From: Volvox africanus
Lineage: Eukaryota; Chlorophyta; Chlorophyceae; Chlamydomonadales; Volvocaceae
DNA: 64,000 nucleotides
Direction: 5' to 3'
Assembly: GCA_030268105.1 (NCBI GenBank)
Contig: BSDZ01000005.1
Coordinates: 2,651,501 to 2,715,500 of the forward strand
Shown here: piece after piece, positions 35,901 to 45,428 of the stretch
Position numbering within the stretch: the stretch's first letter is position 1
Layout: each line of letters opens with the position of its first letter
The notes under the pieces: model-generated
Databases searched by the model: none
Seen by the model: only the letters and a program-made list of their open reading frames with translations
Told to the model about the DNA's origin: nothing
Translations under genes and position numbers: made by a program

Positions 35901-37024
35901 CCCCGGATGCGCCTTGGGAAAGTGTTTCCATGGACTTCGTAGTCGCGCTGCCCAAAACTGAGGGGGGATACGATGCGGTGTTCGTAATGGTCGATCGTCT
36001 GACTAAGATGGTTCACCTAGCACCATGTACATCATCCTGCACGGCTGAGCAAACCGCACGTTTGTTTTTCGATAATGTGGTTCGGTTACACGGGATTCCC
36101 AAAAATGTGATCTCGGACCGCGGTGGACAGTTCACGTCTAAGTTTTGGGAAGCGCTCTGCAAACTAGTTGGCATGCGCGTCAACCTGAGCACGGCGTATC
36201 ACCCGCAGACTGATGGTCAAACCGAACGCACAAACCGCACGTTGGGTGATATGTTGCGCAATTATGCTGGTCGCACACCACTTGTTTGGGATACATATTT
36301 GACTGCGGCAGAATTCGCGCTTAACAATGCTGTTAACCGCTCTACAGGCAAAAGTCCGTTCTTTCTTAACTACGGGTTTCATCCCGCGCTACCCGTGTGG
36401 CGTGAGTTGGAAGTGAACGTGCCTGCTGCTAAACTTTTTGCCAAGTCGTTTATGTCCCGGATCACAGACGCGAAGTCGTGTTTGGACGCGGCGCAGCAAC
36501 GAACGACAGAATACTACAACAAATCCAAGCAGGATGTGATGTTTTCGGAAGGGCAACTCGTGTTGCTAAGCACCAAGAACTTGCGTTCCTTGGCCGACGG
36601 ATCCCGAAAACTCTTACCCCGCTGGATTGGTCTGTACCCTGTCGTGCGCATGGTTGGGAATGTGGCTGTGCAGCTTGCATTGCCCGCTGATATGACCATT
36701 CACCCCACGTTTCACGTATCGCTTATTCGTCCGTATCGTGGTACGGAACCCGTCCCTGAGCCTGCTAACGCCCCCACAGCGATCGAACCAGTTCCCGAGA
36801 CCTGGATCGCTGGTAAACAGAAGTTTTACGATGTGGAGCGGGTGTTAGATTATCGCGCGCGTCGTGTGGGCCGACACCGACGTAAGCGAACAGTACACGA
36901 GTACTTGGTTAAGTGGACAGGGTATACCGACGAGCACAACTCATGGGAACCGGCACGCAACTTCTCACAGGACATGAAACCCCTGCTCGAAGAAGCCCGC
37001 AAACGTGCCACGCAAACCCAATGA
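32963..37024 (+). CDS. pol: Pol polyprotein of element G, intact frame
   Basis: 1353 open codons ending TGA at 37022-37024, with all catalytic motifs and the chromodomain. Near the RT active site this copy alone reads MDQMFRLFIDRF where B, D and F read [12 protein letters not shown]. Two changes lie so close to YLDD that RT activity might be altered; whether it is reduced cannot be told from sequence. Another private change gives SLIRPY for SLVRPY between integrase and chromodomain. Confidence 0.92.
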   Translation, partial: GLARVPVEGAPPGISELTRGRWSSLRPAVKALLPCVLGHIERVIARRITLDGRTGLLCFDPLCNLFTPRRPLSSIDLSNHVVLFIPSSLREMSEQLAIYRRCRRQYPGTAACVLLPAFCRRKAEASLRGMRHVHRFEPGTVLFNGVDREGTLAPWPCLSYSVDVWYEAPDGGAVGYGPALSALTLSAGQSLVDNRVPVVQIGLNGRTLKALVDTGASDDFISVAEVNALGLSPESSDCPQVTLADGGKHPIVGRITLSLSLGPLRVVTRPYVLQGLAETAPYIMGSSTLRQYRARIDMETATLHMCKGTLSIKVPFLSFEYVTPKEGETEAVPMVNFAVTAMAARIEPELVGRKEAVRLLRKGAHGLLLRPRVSCCVTTAQISGDPEVEALLSQYEDVFKDIPGLPPMRPVDHTIPLMPGAQPTARPMYRLSPLELDEVKRQVTDLLAKGMIRPSTSPFSAPILFVGKKDGTLRMCIDYRGLNANTVKNRYPLPRVDDLLDKLKGSAYFSSIDLQQGYNQIRIAASDIPKTAFRTPFGHFEYTVLSFGLTNAPATFQAVMDQMFRLFIDRFVVCYLDDILVYSKTREEHLEHLRLVLDVMRREQLFAKRAKCFWAQPQVEYLGHIVSATGVKMDPRKVAVVRDWPAPQNLTELRKFLGLTNYFRKFIEKYSIIAAPLTNLTRKGVFVSLESWTSQCQRAFEELKRIVAEDVTLAFPDYSLPFRVEVVSDASIFGSGAVLLQEGRPIAFTSKKFSGAEIRYTTGEQELLAVLHALKEWRCYLEGRPFTLKTDHKPLTFLQSVPTLNRRQARWMEYLARFNCTWEYISGKLNIADALSRHPSLHAAILAAPVVRPRSEEVPIATDLAERLKAAYSADAWFADPANVENLRKQNGLWLRTEGAATQIVVPNDDALRYDILARFHEDPLAGHPGSKRLIDLVQRSFWWPRLAKDAANFVQTCSLCQRNKALSGKGHGLLQPLPAPDAPWESVSMDFVVALPKTEGGYDAVFVMVDRLTKMVHLAPCTSSCTAEQTARLFFDNVVRLHGIPKNVISDRGGQFTSKFWEALCKLVGMRVNLSTAYHPQTDGQTERTNRTLGDMLRNYAGRTPLVWDTYLTAAEFALNNAVNRSTGKSPFFLNYGFHPALPVWRELEVNVPAAKLFAKSFMSRITDAKSCLDAAQQRTTEYYNKSKQDVMFSEGQLVLLSTKNLRSLADGSRKLLPRWIGLYPVVRMVGNVAVQLALPADMTIHPTFHVSLIRPYRGTEPVPEPANAPTAIEPVPETWIAGKQKFYDVERVLDYRARRVGRHRRKRTVHEYLVKWTGYTDEHNSWEPARNFSQDMKPLLEEARKRATQTQ

Positions 37025-37083
37025 CCCCTGCAGTCGATGCTGTATGATGCAGCGAGGACGCTGCATACGGGAGGGGGGATAAT

Positions 37084-37907
37084 TGTTGTGCTACGGTTCA
37101 TTTCCCGCCGACGCGTAGGTCGACGCGATCCTACGAGGCGAAGTGCTTTTGTGATGAACGCATTGCATATGAATGAATCTGCATGATATAAATGTATTCG
37201 TGTACATTTATATATGCATTTGGCATGTTGTCATTATCCATCGCGACGTCGCATCATGGCAAATCCGCCTAGCATGCATGAAAGCCCGAAGCATGGAAGT
37301 GCGCATTATGTTCGTGCTACGAAACAATAAGTAATATTATCTGATATAATATTACTTCATTTAAGCACACGTTGAGAGCGCCGCACTCGTCGCGATACAT
37401 GCCCTGCAACCGGATATCGTTATCCGGACCCTTGCATCATGCGAATGCCGGAAAGGCTTATACGTTGTTATGCGTAGACATCGCCTAAACGCAGTAGGGT
37501 TGTCACATCTAGGATCGGCCTCCTAATGTGAATCGTACGGCACTGCGATGCTGCGAGTATAACAGATGCGAGGACGGCTAAGCTAGATAAGACATCCGAT
37601 ACCGGAGAACACTTGTGTGTTCTACATTACTATTACTATACGATATTCTACTTAGCCCGAGCTAAGCCTGAACTTCGCTAATCACCGCCGCGTGATGATT
37701 GCTTGCTTCCGGCGCTGACGGCGATTTCGTCCATTGCATCATTCCGACCTGTAAGACCGTAAGTTATATCTCTCTTCGTCTTGAAGTCTTCCGCTGTCTC
37801 TGTTTGCTCTCGCTTGCCTTGCTGTACTTGCAAGTGCTCGCGCATCGGTGTCGATAGTCTCCAGACGTGCAGATACTTATGAGCAAACACGAACGAGAGG
37901 TACAACA
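37084..37907 (+). repeat. Last LTR of the dimer and end of the array (824 bp)
   Basis: TGTTG...CAACA ends with the 8-bp insertion and a private change (gacatccgatacc near 37595). It is followed by GAAGGTATATAC of unique DNA instead of S. Confidence 0.92.
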
Positions 37908-38783
37908 GAAGGTATATACTTGTACTGCTGCTGCTCCGAAGCTATTCCGGTAATTTATAACGGTCATGTGAGTTTGTTTTTGCCGCAGAGGACTGCCAAG
38001 TAGTGCTTTCAATTAAAGAGCAGATCAGCGGCTTAACGCAAAATACACTTCATAAGATAGGGTATCCGAAATCATGGCGACATACAGACAGACAGGCGAC
38101 ATGCAAACGTCAGGTGGGAATGGGACTTTGAGAGTTATTGCAATTGCTGCCCGCCCAGCTGTCACGACATAACATCGCACTGCCATAATTTACGGCACTA
38201 TATGTGTCTAAGGGGCGGTACTATGTCGTGATACAACCCTGCACCCTTTTCCCCTTGTGCCAGCCTTAGTCCTCTCGACAGCAGGTCTACGGCTAACATC
38301 ATACAATTATAGGATTTAAGCCTAAAATGACAACCACCATTTTATTTGTTAAATCAACTTAGATTGGCAGTGCAAAGATTTATGCAGCGTACCTTCTAAA
38401 CCCACCATCGCGAAACGGCTGGAAACGTGGCTCGTCCGTTTTAAGCTGGTTCTGACTCATTATTTGGTGAGTATCTTTGCGCTTGGGGCAGTGTCGCAGC
38501 CTATGAGATCTAATCGAGGCGCGACTATTGCTGGTTGAAAACTTATTCCTTCCCCGCCGGTCGTGTCCTTCGGGACCTTCCGCAATATTTGGCGTCCACT
38601 CATTGGACCACTCAACTGAAAGTGATGAATAATGGCATCGTCACCCCCATGTGAAAATCTTACTTCCAGTATTGTTATGACCGATAGAAGTGTGGGTACT
38701 GCATCTCAATCTGCAGTCTCAGCTGCCAAATCGGGTCATCTTGCCAGGTGACGCTGGTGCTCATGTAACGAGGCCAGAGTCAG
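37908..38783. other. Unique intergenic DNA right of the array
   Basis: No frame, RNA gene or repeat that I can support. Composition is mixed, with a possible splice-donor-like GGTGAGT near 38465. It contains no copy of S or of the retrotransposon. Confidence 0.5.
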
Positions 38784-40421
38784 ATGATGGAACCACATAC
38801 GCAATCTAACAAGACATATGGTAGGAATACATGCATGCAAGCGATGGCAACAGGCGCCGTGGCTAAGGGACAGTCCCCTGCCCAGCGGGACAGTGCAAAA
38901 GCACACGCGTTTCTCGGGGCACAGGTTCATGGGTTCCTGGAGCATGCTGATGTGAAGGCCGATGGTTTCATAGCATGGGAGGAGGCTAGAAGTACTCCAT
39001 CGGTATTGCGTACGCGGCTTTCTGAAAGAATCCCGAAAGCGCTAAACGCGATGCTGATAGAGTTGTGGCTGCGTGGAGGGTTGCGTGGCGCCTGTACCCA
39101 GATACCTCCCTCGCCCGTGCGGTGTGACTCACACACAGGAGGCGGACAATCTCAGGGTGGGAGAGCGGGGCAGAAGAGGCGAGGCCCTGTGGGGTTGCCT
39201 TCCCTGCTGGTTGCGACTTCAGCCCTCTGGCCCCTGCCTCTTACTTCACACCACCTCCAGCCCTCCGGCCCCACAGCCGGCCCTCCAGCCATCCAGCCCT
39301 CCAGCCCTCAAGCCCTCAAGCCCTCAAGCCCTCAACCCCTCCGGCCCTCCGGCCCCCCAGCCAGCCCTCCAGCCCTCCAGCCCTCCAGCCCTCCAGCCAG
39401 CCCTCCAGCCCTCCAGCCCTCCAGCCCTCCAGCTAGCCCTCCAGCCCCCCAGCCAGCCCTCCAGCCCTCCAGCAAGCCCTCCAGCCCTCCAGCCCTCCAG
39501 TCCTCCGGCCCCCCAGCCAGCCCTCCAGCCCTCCAGCCCTCCAGCCAGCCCTCCAGCCCTCCAGCCAGCCCTCCAGCCCCCCAGCCAGCCCTCCAGCCCT
39601 CCAGCCCTCCAGCCAGCCCTCCAGCCCTCCAGCCCTCCAGCCCTCCGGCCCCCCAGCCAGCCCTCCGGCCCTCCGGCCCTTCAGCCAGCCCTCCAGCCCT
39701 CCAGCCAGCCCTCAAGCCCTCCAGCCCTCCAGCCCTCCAGCCCTTCAGCCCTCCAGCCCTCCAGCCAGCCCTCCAGCCCCCCAGTCAGCCCTCCAGCCCT
39801 CCAGCCAGCCCTCCAGCCCTCCAGTCCTCCAGCCCTCCGGCCCCCCAGCCAGCCCTCCAGCCCTCCAGCCCTCCAGCCCTCCAGCCCTCCAGCCCTCCAG
39901 CCCTCCAGCCCTCCGGCCCTCCGGCCCCCCAGCCAGCCCTCCAGCCCTCCAGCCCTCCAGCACTCCAGCCCTCCAGCCCTTCAGCCCTTCAGCCCTCCAG
40001 CCCTCCAGCCCTCCGGCCCTCCGGCCCCCCAGCCAGCCCTCCAGCCCTCCAGCCCTCCAGCCCTTCAGCCAGCCCTCCAGCCCTCCAGACCTCCGGCCCC
40101 CCAGCCAGCTCTCCAGCCCTTCAGCCCTCCAGCCCTCCAGCCCTCCAGCCCTCCAGCCAGCCCTCCAGCCCCCCAGCCAGCCCTCCAGCCCTTCAGCCAG
40201 CCCTCCAGCCCTCCAGTCCTCCAGCCCTCCAGCCCTCCAGCCCTCCAGCCCTACGGCCCTCCGGCCCCCCAGCCAGCCCTCCAGCCCTCCAGCCCTCCAG
40301 CCCTCCAGCCCTCCAGCCCTCCAGCCCTCCAGCCCTCCAGCCAGCCCTCCAGCCCTCCAGCCCTCCAGCCCTCCGGACCCCCAGCCAGCCCTCCAGCTCT
40401 CCATGCATCCGTTATCCTTGA
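38784..40421 (+). CDS. Open frame with an EF-hand-like loop running into a proline-rich minisatellite; uncertain gene
   Basis: ATG at 38784 opens 545 codons. The first 150 are non-repetitive. At residues 56-67 they contain DVKADGFIAWEE, which fits an EF-hand loop at positions 1 (D), 5 (D), 6 (G), 8 (I) and 12 (E), with K instead of D/N at position 3. The rest is translated minisatellite (Pro/Ala/Gln/Leu/Ser repeats) and would be open in any frame, because the 9-bp unit is a multiple of three. The start may be a real exon, perhaps beginning after the AG at about 38922, or a pseudogene. A calcium-binding role is a guess from one loop. Confidence 0.3.
   Translation: MMEPHTQSNKTYGRNTCMQAMATGAVAKGQSPAQRDSAKAHAFLGAQVHGFLEHADVKADGFIAWEEARSTPSVLRTRLSERIPKALNAMLIELWLRGGLRGACTQIPPSPVRCDSHTGGGQSQGGRAGQKRRGPVGLPSLLVATSALWPLPLTSHHLQPSGPTAGPPAIQPSSPQALKPSSPQPLRPSGPPASPPALQPSSPPASPPALQPSSPPASPPAPQPALQPSSKPSSPPALQSSGPPASPPALQPSSQPSSPPASPPAPQPALQPSSPPASPPALQPSSPPAPQPALRPSGPSASPPALQPALKPSSPPALQPFSPPALQPALQPPSQPSSPPASPPALQSSSPPAPQPALQPSSPPALQPSSPPALQPSGPPAPQPALQPSSPPALQPSSPSALQPSSPPALRPSGPPASPPALQPSSPSASPPALQTSGPPASSPALQPSSPPALQPSSQPSSPPASPPALQPALQPSSPPALQPSSPPALRPSGPPASPPALQPSSPPALQPSSPPALQPALQPSSPPALRTPSQPSSSPCIRYP
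39255..40401. repeat. C-rich minisatellite, basic unit CCAGCCCTC
   Basis: About 1.15 kb of 9-bp units (CCAGCCCTC) mixed with CCAG insertions (CCAGCCAGCCCTC) and CCGG, CCCC and CTTC variants. The plus strand is almost pure pyrimidine with AG/GG interruptions. The minus strand has regular GGG and GG runs. Long frames on both strands here are by-products of the 3-fold unit. Confidence 0.95.
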
Positions 40422-40724
40422 AGGTGTGATGCCACGTAATGCGAGCTGGAGGCAGAGTAGTAGTAGACCTTAACAGCTAGATCATACTAAGGTGCGGAGC
40501 AGTAGGTGTGCGGAAACGTATCACGATAAAAGATCAGTCTGAGTTGCTTTCTCCCATGCTGAGTGCAATGGCATTGGTCGTTTGGTGGTTTGGAGGACTT
40601 TAGCCATTTCGTCTTTTTAAGGTCTCTTGAAACGGCAGTCCGTAAGCAAGAGGTCCACACAAACTGGCCAGATGATAGACGCGACGCAAGTGACTGTTGC
40701 GAGTTCAACTGGGCTCTTTCCGCC

Positions 40725-40771
40725 AAAACTCTAAAACCCAAAACCCTAAAACTCTAAAACCCTAAATCCCT
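40725..40771. repeat. Interstitial telomere-like tract (about six AAAACCCT units)
   Basis: Units read AAAACTCT, AAAACCCA, AAACCCT, AAAACTCT, AAAACCCT and AAATCCCT. The complement is TTTTAGGG, the telomere unit of Chlamydomonas. The tract is degenerate, so it is an old interstitial remnant rather than a chromosome end. Confidence 0.75.
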
Positions 40772-40824
40772 GAACTAATCTTCTCCCGGAGCATGTTTGT
40801 TCTGCCCCACTCCATCTGTTTGTG

Positions 40825-43152
40825 CTGAGTGGGGCTGACTTGACGTCTACCAGTTGATATTCGTGCTAGCTTACAAGTGCTTCAGTCAAAGGGGCTAGCG
40901 GCGGGTTGCTGCCGGAGCTGAATTGTGAGACGTACATACGTCAATCAGCACGAGAATGCGTCGTACAACGTTTAACAGATAGATTTATGGTCGGATTCAG
41001 CGATCCTGTGTTGTGAGTCTCAACTATACCCGCCGAAGTATAGCACGCAGTTATCCACGCAAATTTATCGTAGTAGGCTGGTTACCCTAAATTCCCAGGA
41101 TTCAATTTAAAGAAAAGCTTCATTCATTAATAATTTCACTAGTGTTTCTTTTTAAGTTTCTTTCTTATAATGTATAATAAATTAATATATATTATTGTAC
41201 ATGTTTTAAATATAATAAGAAGTTATTGTATATAATATGTAGCAGCTTGGACGATTGGGTAAGTTGCCTGCCGGGATGCTTATAGCTGGCGTTATCTTGA
41301 CCTCCGATTCCATGGCTTCGACTAGTACCCCTGGCTCCAATAATATAGACTCCTCTGCCGCCGAATGTGGCCCTGCTACCACCCTTTCCCAGGCAGCGTC
41401 ACCACCGCTGCCTCGCCCCCGACCATCACTGCCACCGCCACTGCTGCCGCTGCCACCGCCACCACCAGTGTTGCCGCCGCTCGCTGCATCGCCACCGTTG
41501 ATGAGACCGCCGCTGCGACAGCAGCTTCAGTGTCATATGAGCACCTGCGTCGAACGCCTTTTCCATACCTTACCGTTCACCCACCCAGAACCCATTTCAT
41601 AGCTTCTCTCCCATGGCAGGCTGATGAGGTCGTAGTGTACGGTGGCGATGTGAGACCGCGATATGCGGTGAATAGGTGATGATGTGCTGGGGGTGGCGAT
41701 AGATGTGAGGAGGTGCATGGAATGCAACGGCGGTTTTTGATCATGCTGGTGCAATGGGCCATTTTCGAATTCATCTGCGCACATGCACGCACATGCACAC
41801 TACTAACGGTGCACGAACGCATGCATGGACGGGCGGGCACACGTGGCTGCATATGATTTGCAAAGAGTTTAGCAGCAGCAAACCTTGGGATGCAAGTTGC
41901 TGCCAGCAGATGTACAGGTTAATGATGCATGAATCAGACCACCTCATTCGTGATTAGTAATAAGTCCTTATACCTTCTGACAAACTCTTGTGCGTGCCCG
42001 CCCGTGTTTCGTAGGGCAATCAAGTCGCCCGCAGTGTAACACCATAGATTCAAGTGCCCGCCTGCCGACATGTCATGCTCCACACAGGGTCTCTTATTCC
42101 GCCACCATGAATTTTGATATTGTCGAAGTGCTTCATTCACTTGGTGGCATGGCGACAACGGAGCAGCAGGGCAGATGGACGCAATGTAAGGCAGTGCGCA
42201 ATTGCTGCTTGCCTTAGAACAATTTTTGTTGTTGTCAAGAGACTGCGTGGCCCAAGGTCGACCTAATAGATTTCCCACGATCTCGTTCCTGCTAGCTATT
42301 GAAGTCCCAATCGAGAAATCCACCTACTTTTACAATACTGAACACCATAGACCATCTATCAGATCATGTTTGCTATAAAACCGAGGGGCTGATAACCGCG
42401 GTAATAAATGGTAATGGTAATCACCAAATTTCGTTCTGCACAGATATCCCACACAGCCACCCGACCGCATACCCCAGGCGAAAATTTCTGCTCCGGATGT
42501 ATTGACTGACAGCATTTTCTCGTACATGTGGTACACAAGAAGCACCCAAAGGGTCGGGCAGATATAACAACTACTGAGCGGCAATTGTCAAGTGAAGAAT
42601 GTAACACCATCATAATATGTAAGAAAAAGAAGTTGACCAGCCAACGCTTCGCTACCCCCTTAATGAAAGCTGTACGGCGGCATCAATATACAACCTTCTG
42701 CCGTAGCATCGTCCTGTCGTGAATCGCTACATATTCACCCACCAGGAGTCCAAACGACAAGTCAAGCGCTTGCCATCACATCGGCGGCCGTGGTGATGAG
42801 GACCACAGCCAACGAAGACCAGGCGTCGAAAAGCGATACAGTCACAGATAGCGGTAACGGCTGCCACTTCTTTGCAGATCCCTGTGCCTGTACTGACAGT
42901 ATAATAAATACCTGTCCACCCGCCTGGCCCGCTTTTATTCACCTTGAGCCAGCAGGGCTTCACGCTCCCCGTTAGCTAGCTAATGCATTCTTGTAATATA
43001 AACACCATCGATCAGGTCACGACATGATGGGAAGAGGACATTCCTTACAGCGATGCATCCTTAGCAGAGAACACACACAATTCCGTCATTCCGGTATAAC
43101 AGTAGTTCTCAACAAGTTCTACATACATTGAGAGCTTGCTGACCGCACATGC
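40825..43152. repeat. Segment S, copy 4, without flanking retrotransposons
   Basis: All 2328 bp are present, from CTGAGTGGGG to CCGCACATGC, but the neighbours are unique DNA (TCTGTTTGTG on the left, GGCACGAGAATC on the right) instead of LTRs. Private changes include cagttgatattc, catatgattt and cctcattcgtg. The edges read as uninterrupted versions of both element insertion points seen in the array. No gene is supported inside. Confidence 0.92.
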
Positions 43153-45428
43153 GGCACGAGAATCAAAGAACGGAAGTACAGAGCAGTTCATTCACAATGG
43201 CGCCGCAGCTCGCTTCTCCTGCCTTGTGTTATATACATAGACAGGAGGAGGAGCAGGAGGAGCAGGCAACTCTGCCTAGGTTAGCAGGCAGCAGGAATTG
43301 AATTCCACCCCCCTGTGGTGAATTCCACGCACATAGAAGCCTTGCAGGTGCACACATCCACGTGCACTCAAGAACGTTGATCCGTCGTATCATTCTGCTC
43401 CAAACGAAGGAAGCCTTCCCCCGTACTGCACGACCTCAACCTCCCGTTCGAGGAGAAAGTCTGCATTAAGGACAAGCTAGCAGAGGATGCAAACCGACAC
43501 GTCACGTCCATCCCGCCTTTATTCCAACCATGAAAGGAATATCTATCCTCCTGCTGATGCATGATGAAGTAAGAGACACTTCGACACTTCGGCTGTCTTT
43601 CCGTACTCACCTTACCTCGCTCGGACGCACATGGATGCATCAGCAGCAGTCAGCAACACTCAGCATCCCTGTTTCAACTGCCTAAGCAAAGGCCCGATCT
43701 GAAGATGATGCCATGTTATATACACGGTCCATCCTGGACACTACCCATAGACACCTCTCAGGGTACTACAGCATCCCGCTCGATAACCATAGGTTCTTTC
43801 CGTAAGCGCATGCATGTCCGTGCCGTACACACACGGACCACACACATACGGGCACACACACACGCACACGGGATAAAATACGATAAACGCACGCACGACA
43901 CATGCATCTATCTATCTGTTGTTTCGTTCTGACGTTCAGATGAATTACGTAGTCATGCCAACGAACAATCGTCGTACGTACGCACGTAGCGTATGTACGA
44001 TCACGCTAAGATGCATGGGGTTTTTAGATTCTGCCAGGCTTACATGCAGCCTCGCGCTGGCCGCTACTCGCTCCTGGACGCATGCACGGGTGCATTGCGA
44101 GGTAGCCAGCCAACCAGCATTGCAAACGTCATCACACGTTAGGTGTATGTAAACACAACGGCAGTGCCGCCCAGCTATGCCAGGATGCATTTCGACTGAT
44201 GATGTATGATCTGTAAACGGGATACTTAGCTAGACCCTGATGCATGATCCCTCGCCCCTGGACAGGCATGCATCCCACAAGCAAGGACGAGCTGTTTGAA
44301 AGAAAGCCACCCAGCAATCGCTGCATTACTTCTTCCTTCCTTCTCACTCTCATTCTCTTATTATACATGTATCGCTCATCTCATCACGAGCCATACCTGC
44401 CAACGTATAAATTGTCCATTGGATGCGATCAAATGTTCTTTTTGTTTTCGATGACTCGGACTGAATGGATGTAAGTAGCCAGGCGGCCTCATCACTATCT
44501 CTGCCTTGGCGGTAATCACGCACGAAAACAAAAAAGAAACCAAAACCAGCTGACTAGGTGACCCCTACCAGACTAAAACATTCACTTAGGAAAGAGAGAT
44601 AGAGGTTTTGAGCTAAATATCCAGCCATTAAGATACCTACCTAGCTAGTAGTTTGACTTGTTTAACTTGTCATTACTTGTTCCTGATCAACACTTTCAAA
44701 ATCCTGATCCGTGTATCTACACCCACCACAACGAATCAAGTCGTCATCTCGGTAGTCATCTATACCTATCTAGCTACAGCTACGTACTACGTAGAGTAGA
44801 GCAGCCGAATCTCCAAATCCTAATTTCCACAGAGCGAAATTACAAGGACGATGGCGCTGCCGCCGCCGGCTGTGGCGGCTGCACTGTACCTCCTGGTGGC
44901 CGAACGATGACACACCTGCATCCATGAATTGCACGAGCATTCATTTGGCAGTAGCTAACGTTCGTTAGTTATGCATCCACCGGTATGTTGCAGACAGACA
45001 AACACAACTTGTCGTCATTACCAGTGTACGGGACGTCAACGGACAGTGGACTGCATGTGCTGCAATTGTATTATTATCTGTAAATACAAATATCTGCATA
45101 CGGTATATAACTAGCATGGGAGCGTGCATACATGCAGGATTTCCAAAAGTTGTGCTAGGTAGCTATCGCTAGCTAGCTGGTACATGTGTATGGCATCAAA
45201 ATTCCTCAGCAGGTGTATGTGACATATTTAATGAGATATATATAAACATATAATTATCAGTATGCAAGGCTGCTATGCCAAATATAAAACAAAAACTGAC
45301 ATGAACAGTAACCTCATTATATCATCAGCTGACCAATGAACCCTGCCATTCATCAGGCATGCATTAATGTAACCGCGTATGTATACACGTACAAATATAG
45401 GTACAAATAAATAAGCCGGCCCGAAGAC
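43153..45428. other. Gene-poor intergenic DNA
   Basis: I see only short chance frames. A CA-rich microsatellite-like patch lies at about 43825-43875, and palindromic TGCATGCA-type words are frequent. A 19-codon frame starting ATG at 44850 looks signal-peptide-like, but nothing supports expression. Confidence 0.4.

Larger units (their letters stand above)
23790..37907 (+). mobile_element. Tandem dimer of the Ty3/gypsy chromovirus (elements F and G, three LTRs, two internal regions)
   Basis: LTR 23790-24613, internal 24614-30436, shared LTR 30437-31260, internal 31261-37083, LTR 37084-37907. All three LTRs are 824 bp, with an 8-bp insertion (gaagtctt, near 24489 in the first) missing from LTRs A-E. 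Gag and pol are open in both internal regions, so these are the best candidates for autonomous copies. The left flank is S (CATGC) and the right flank GAAGG, with no target-site duplication. This fits formation by unequal exchange between LTRs. Confidence 0.93.

Noticed and set aside
39255..40401. CRISPR array
   Set aside because: Repeats are contiguous 9-bp units without unique spacers, in a eukaryotic context.
39745..40404. Gly/Trp/Arg-rich minus-strand frames in the minisatellite
   Set aside because: A 9-bp repeat keeps any frame open. Translation is a perfect periodic artefact.
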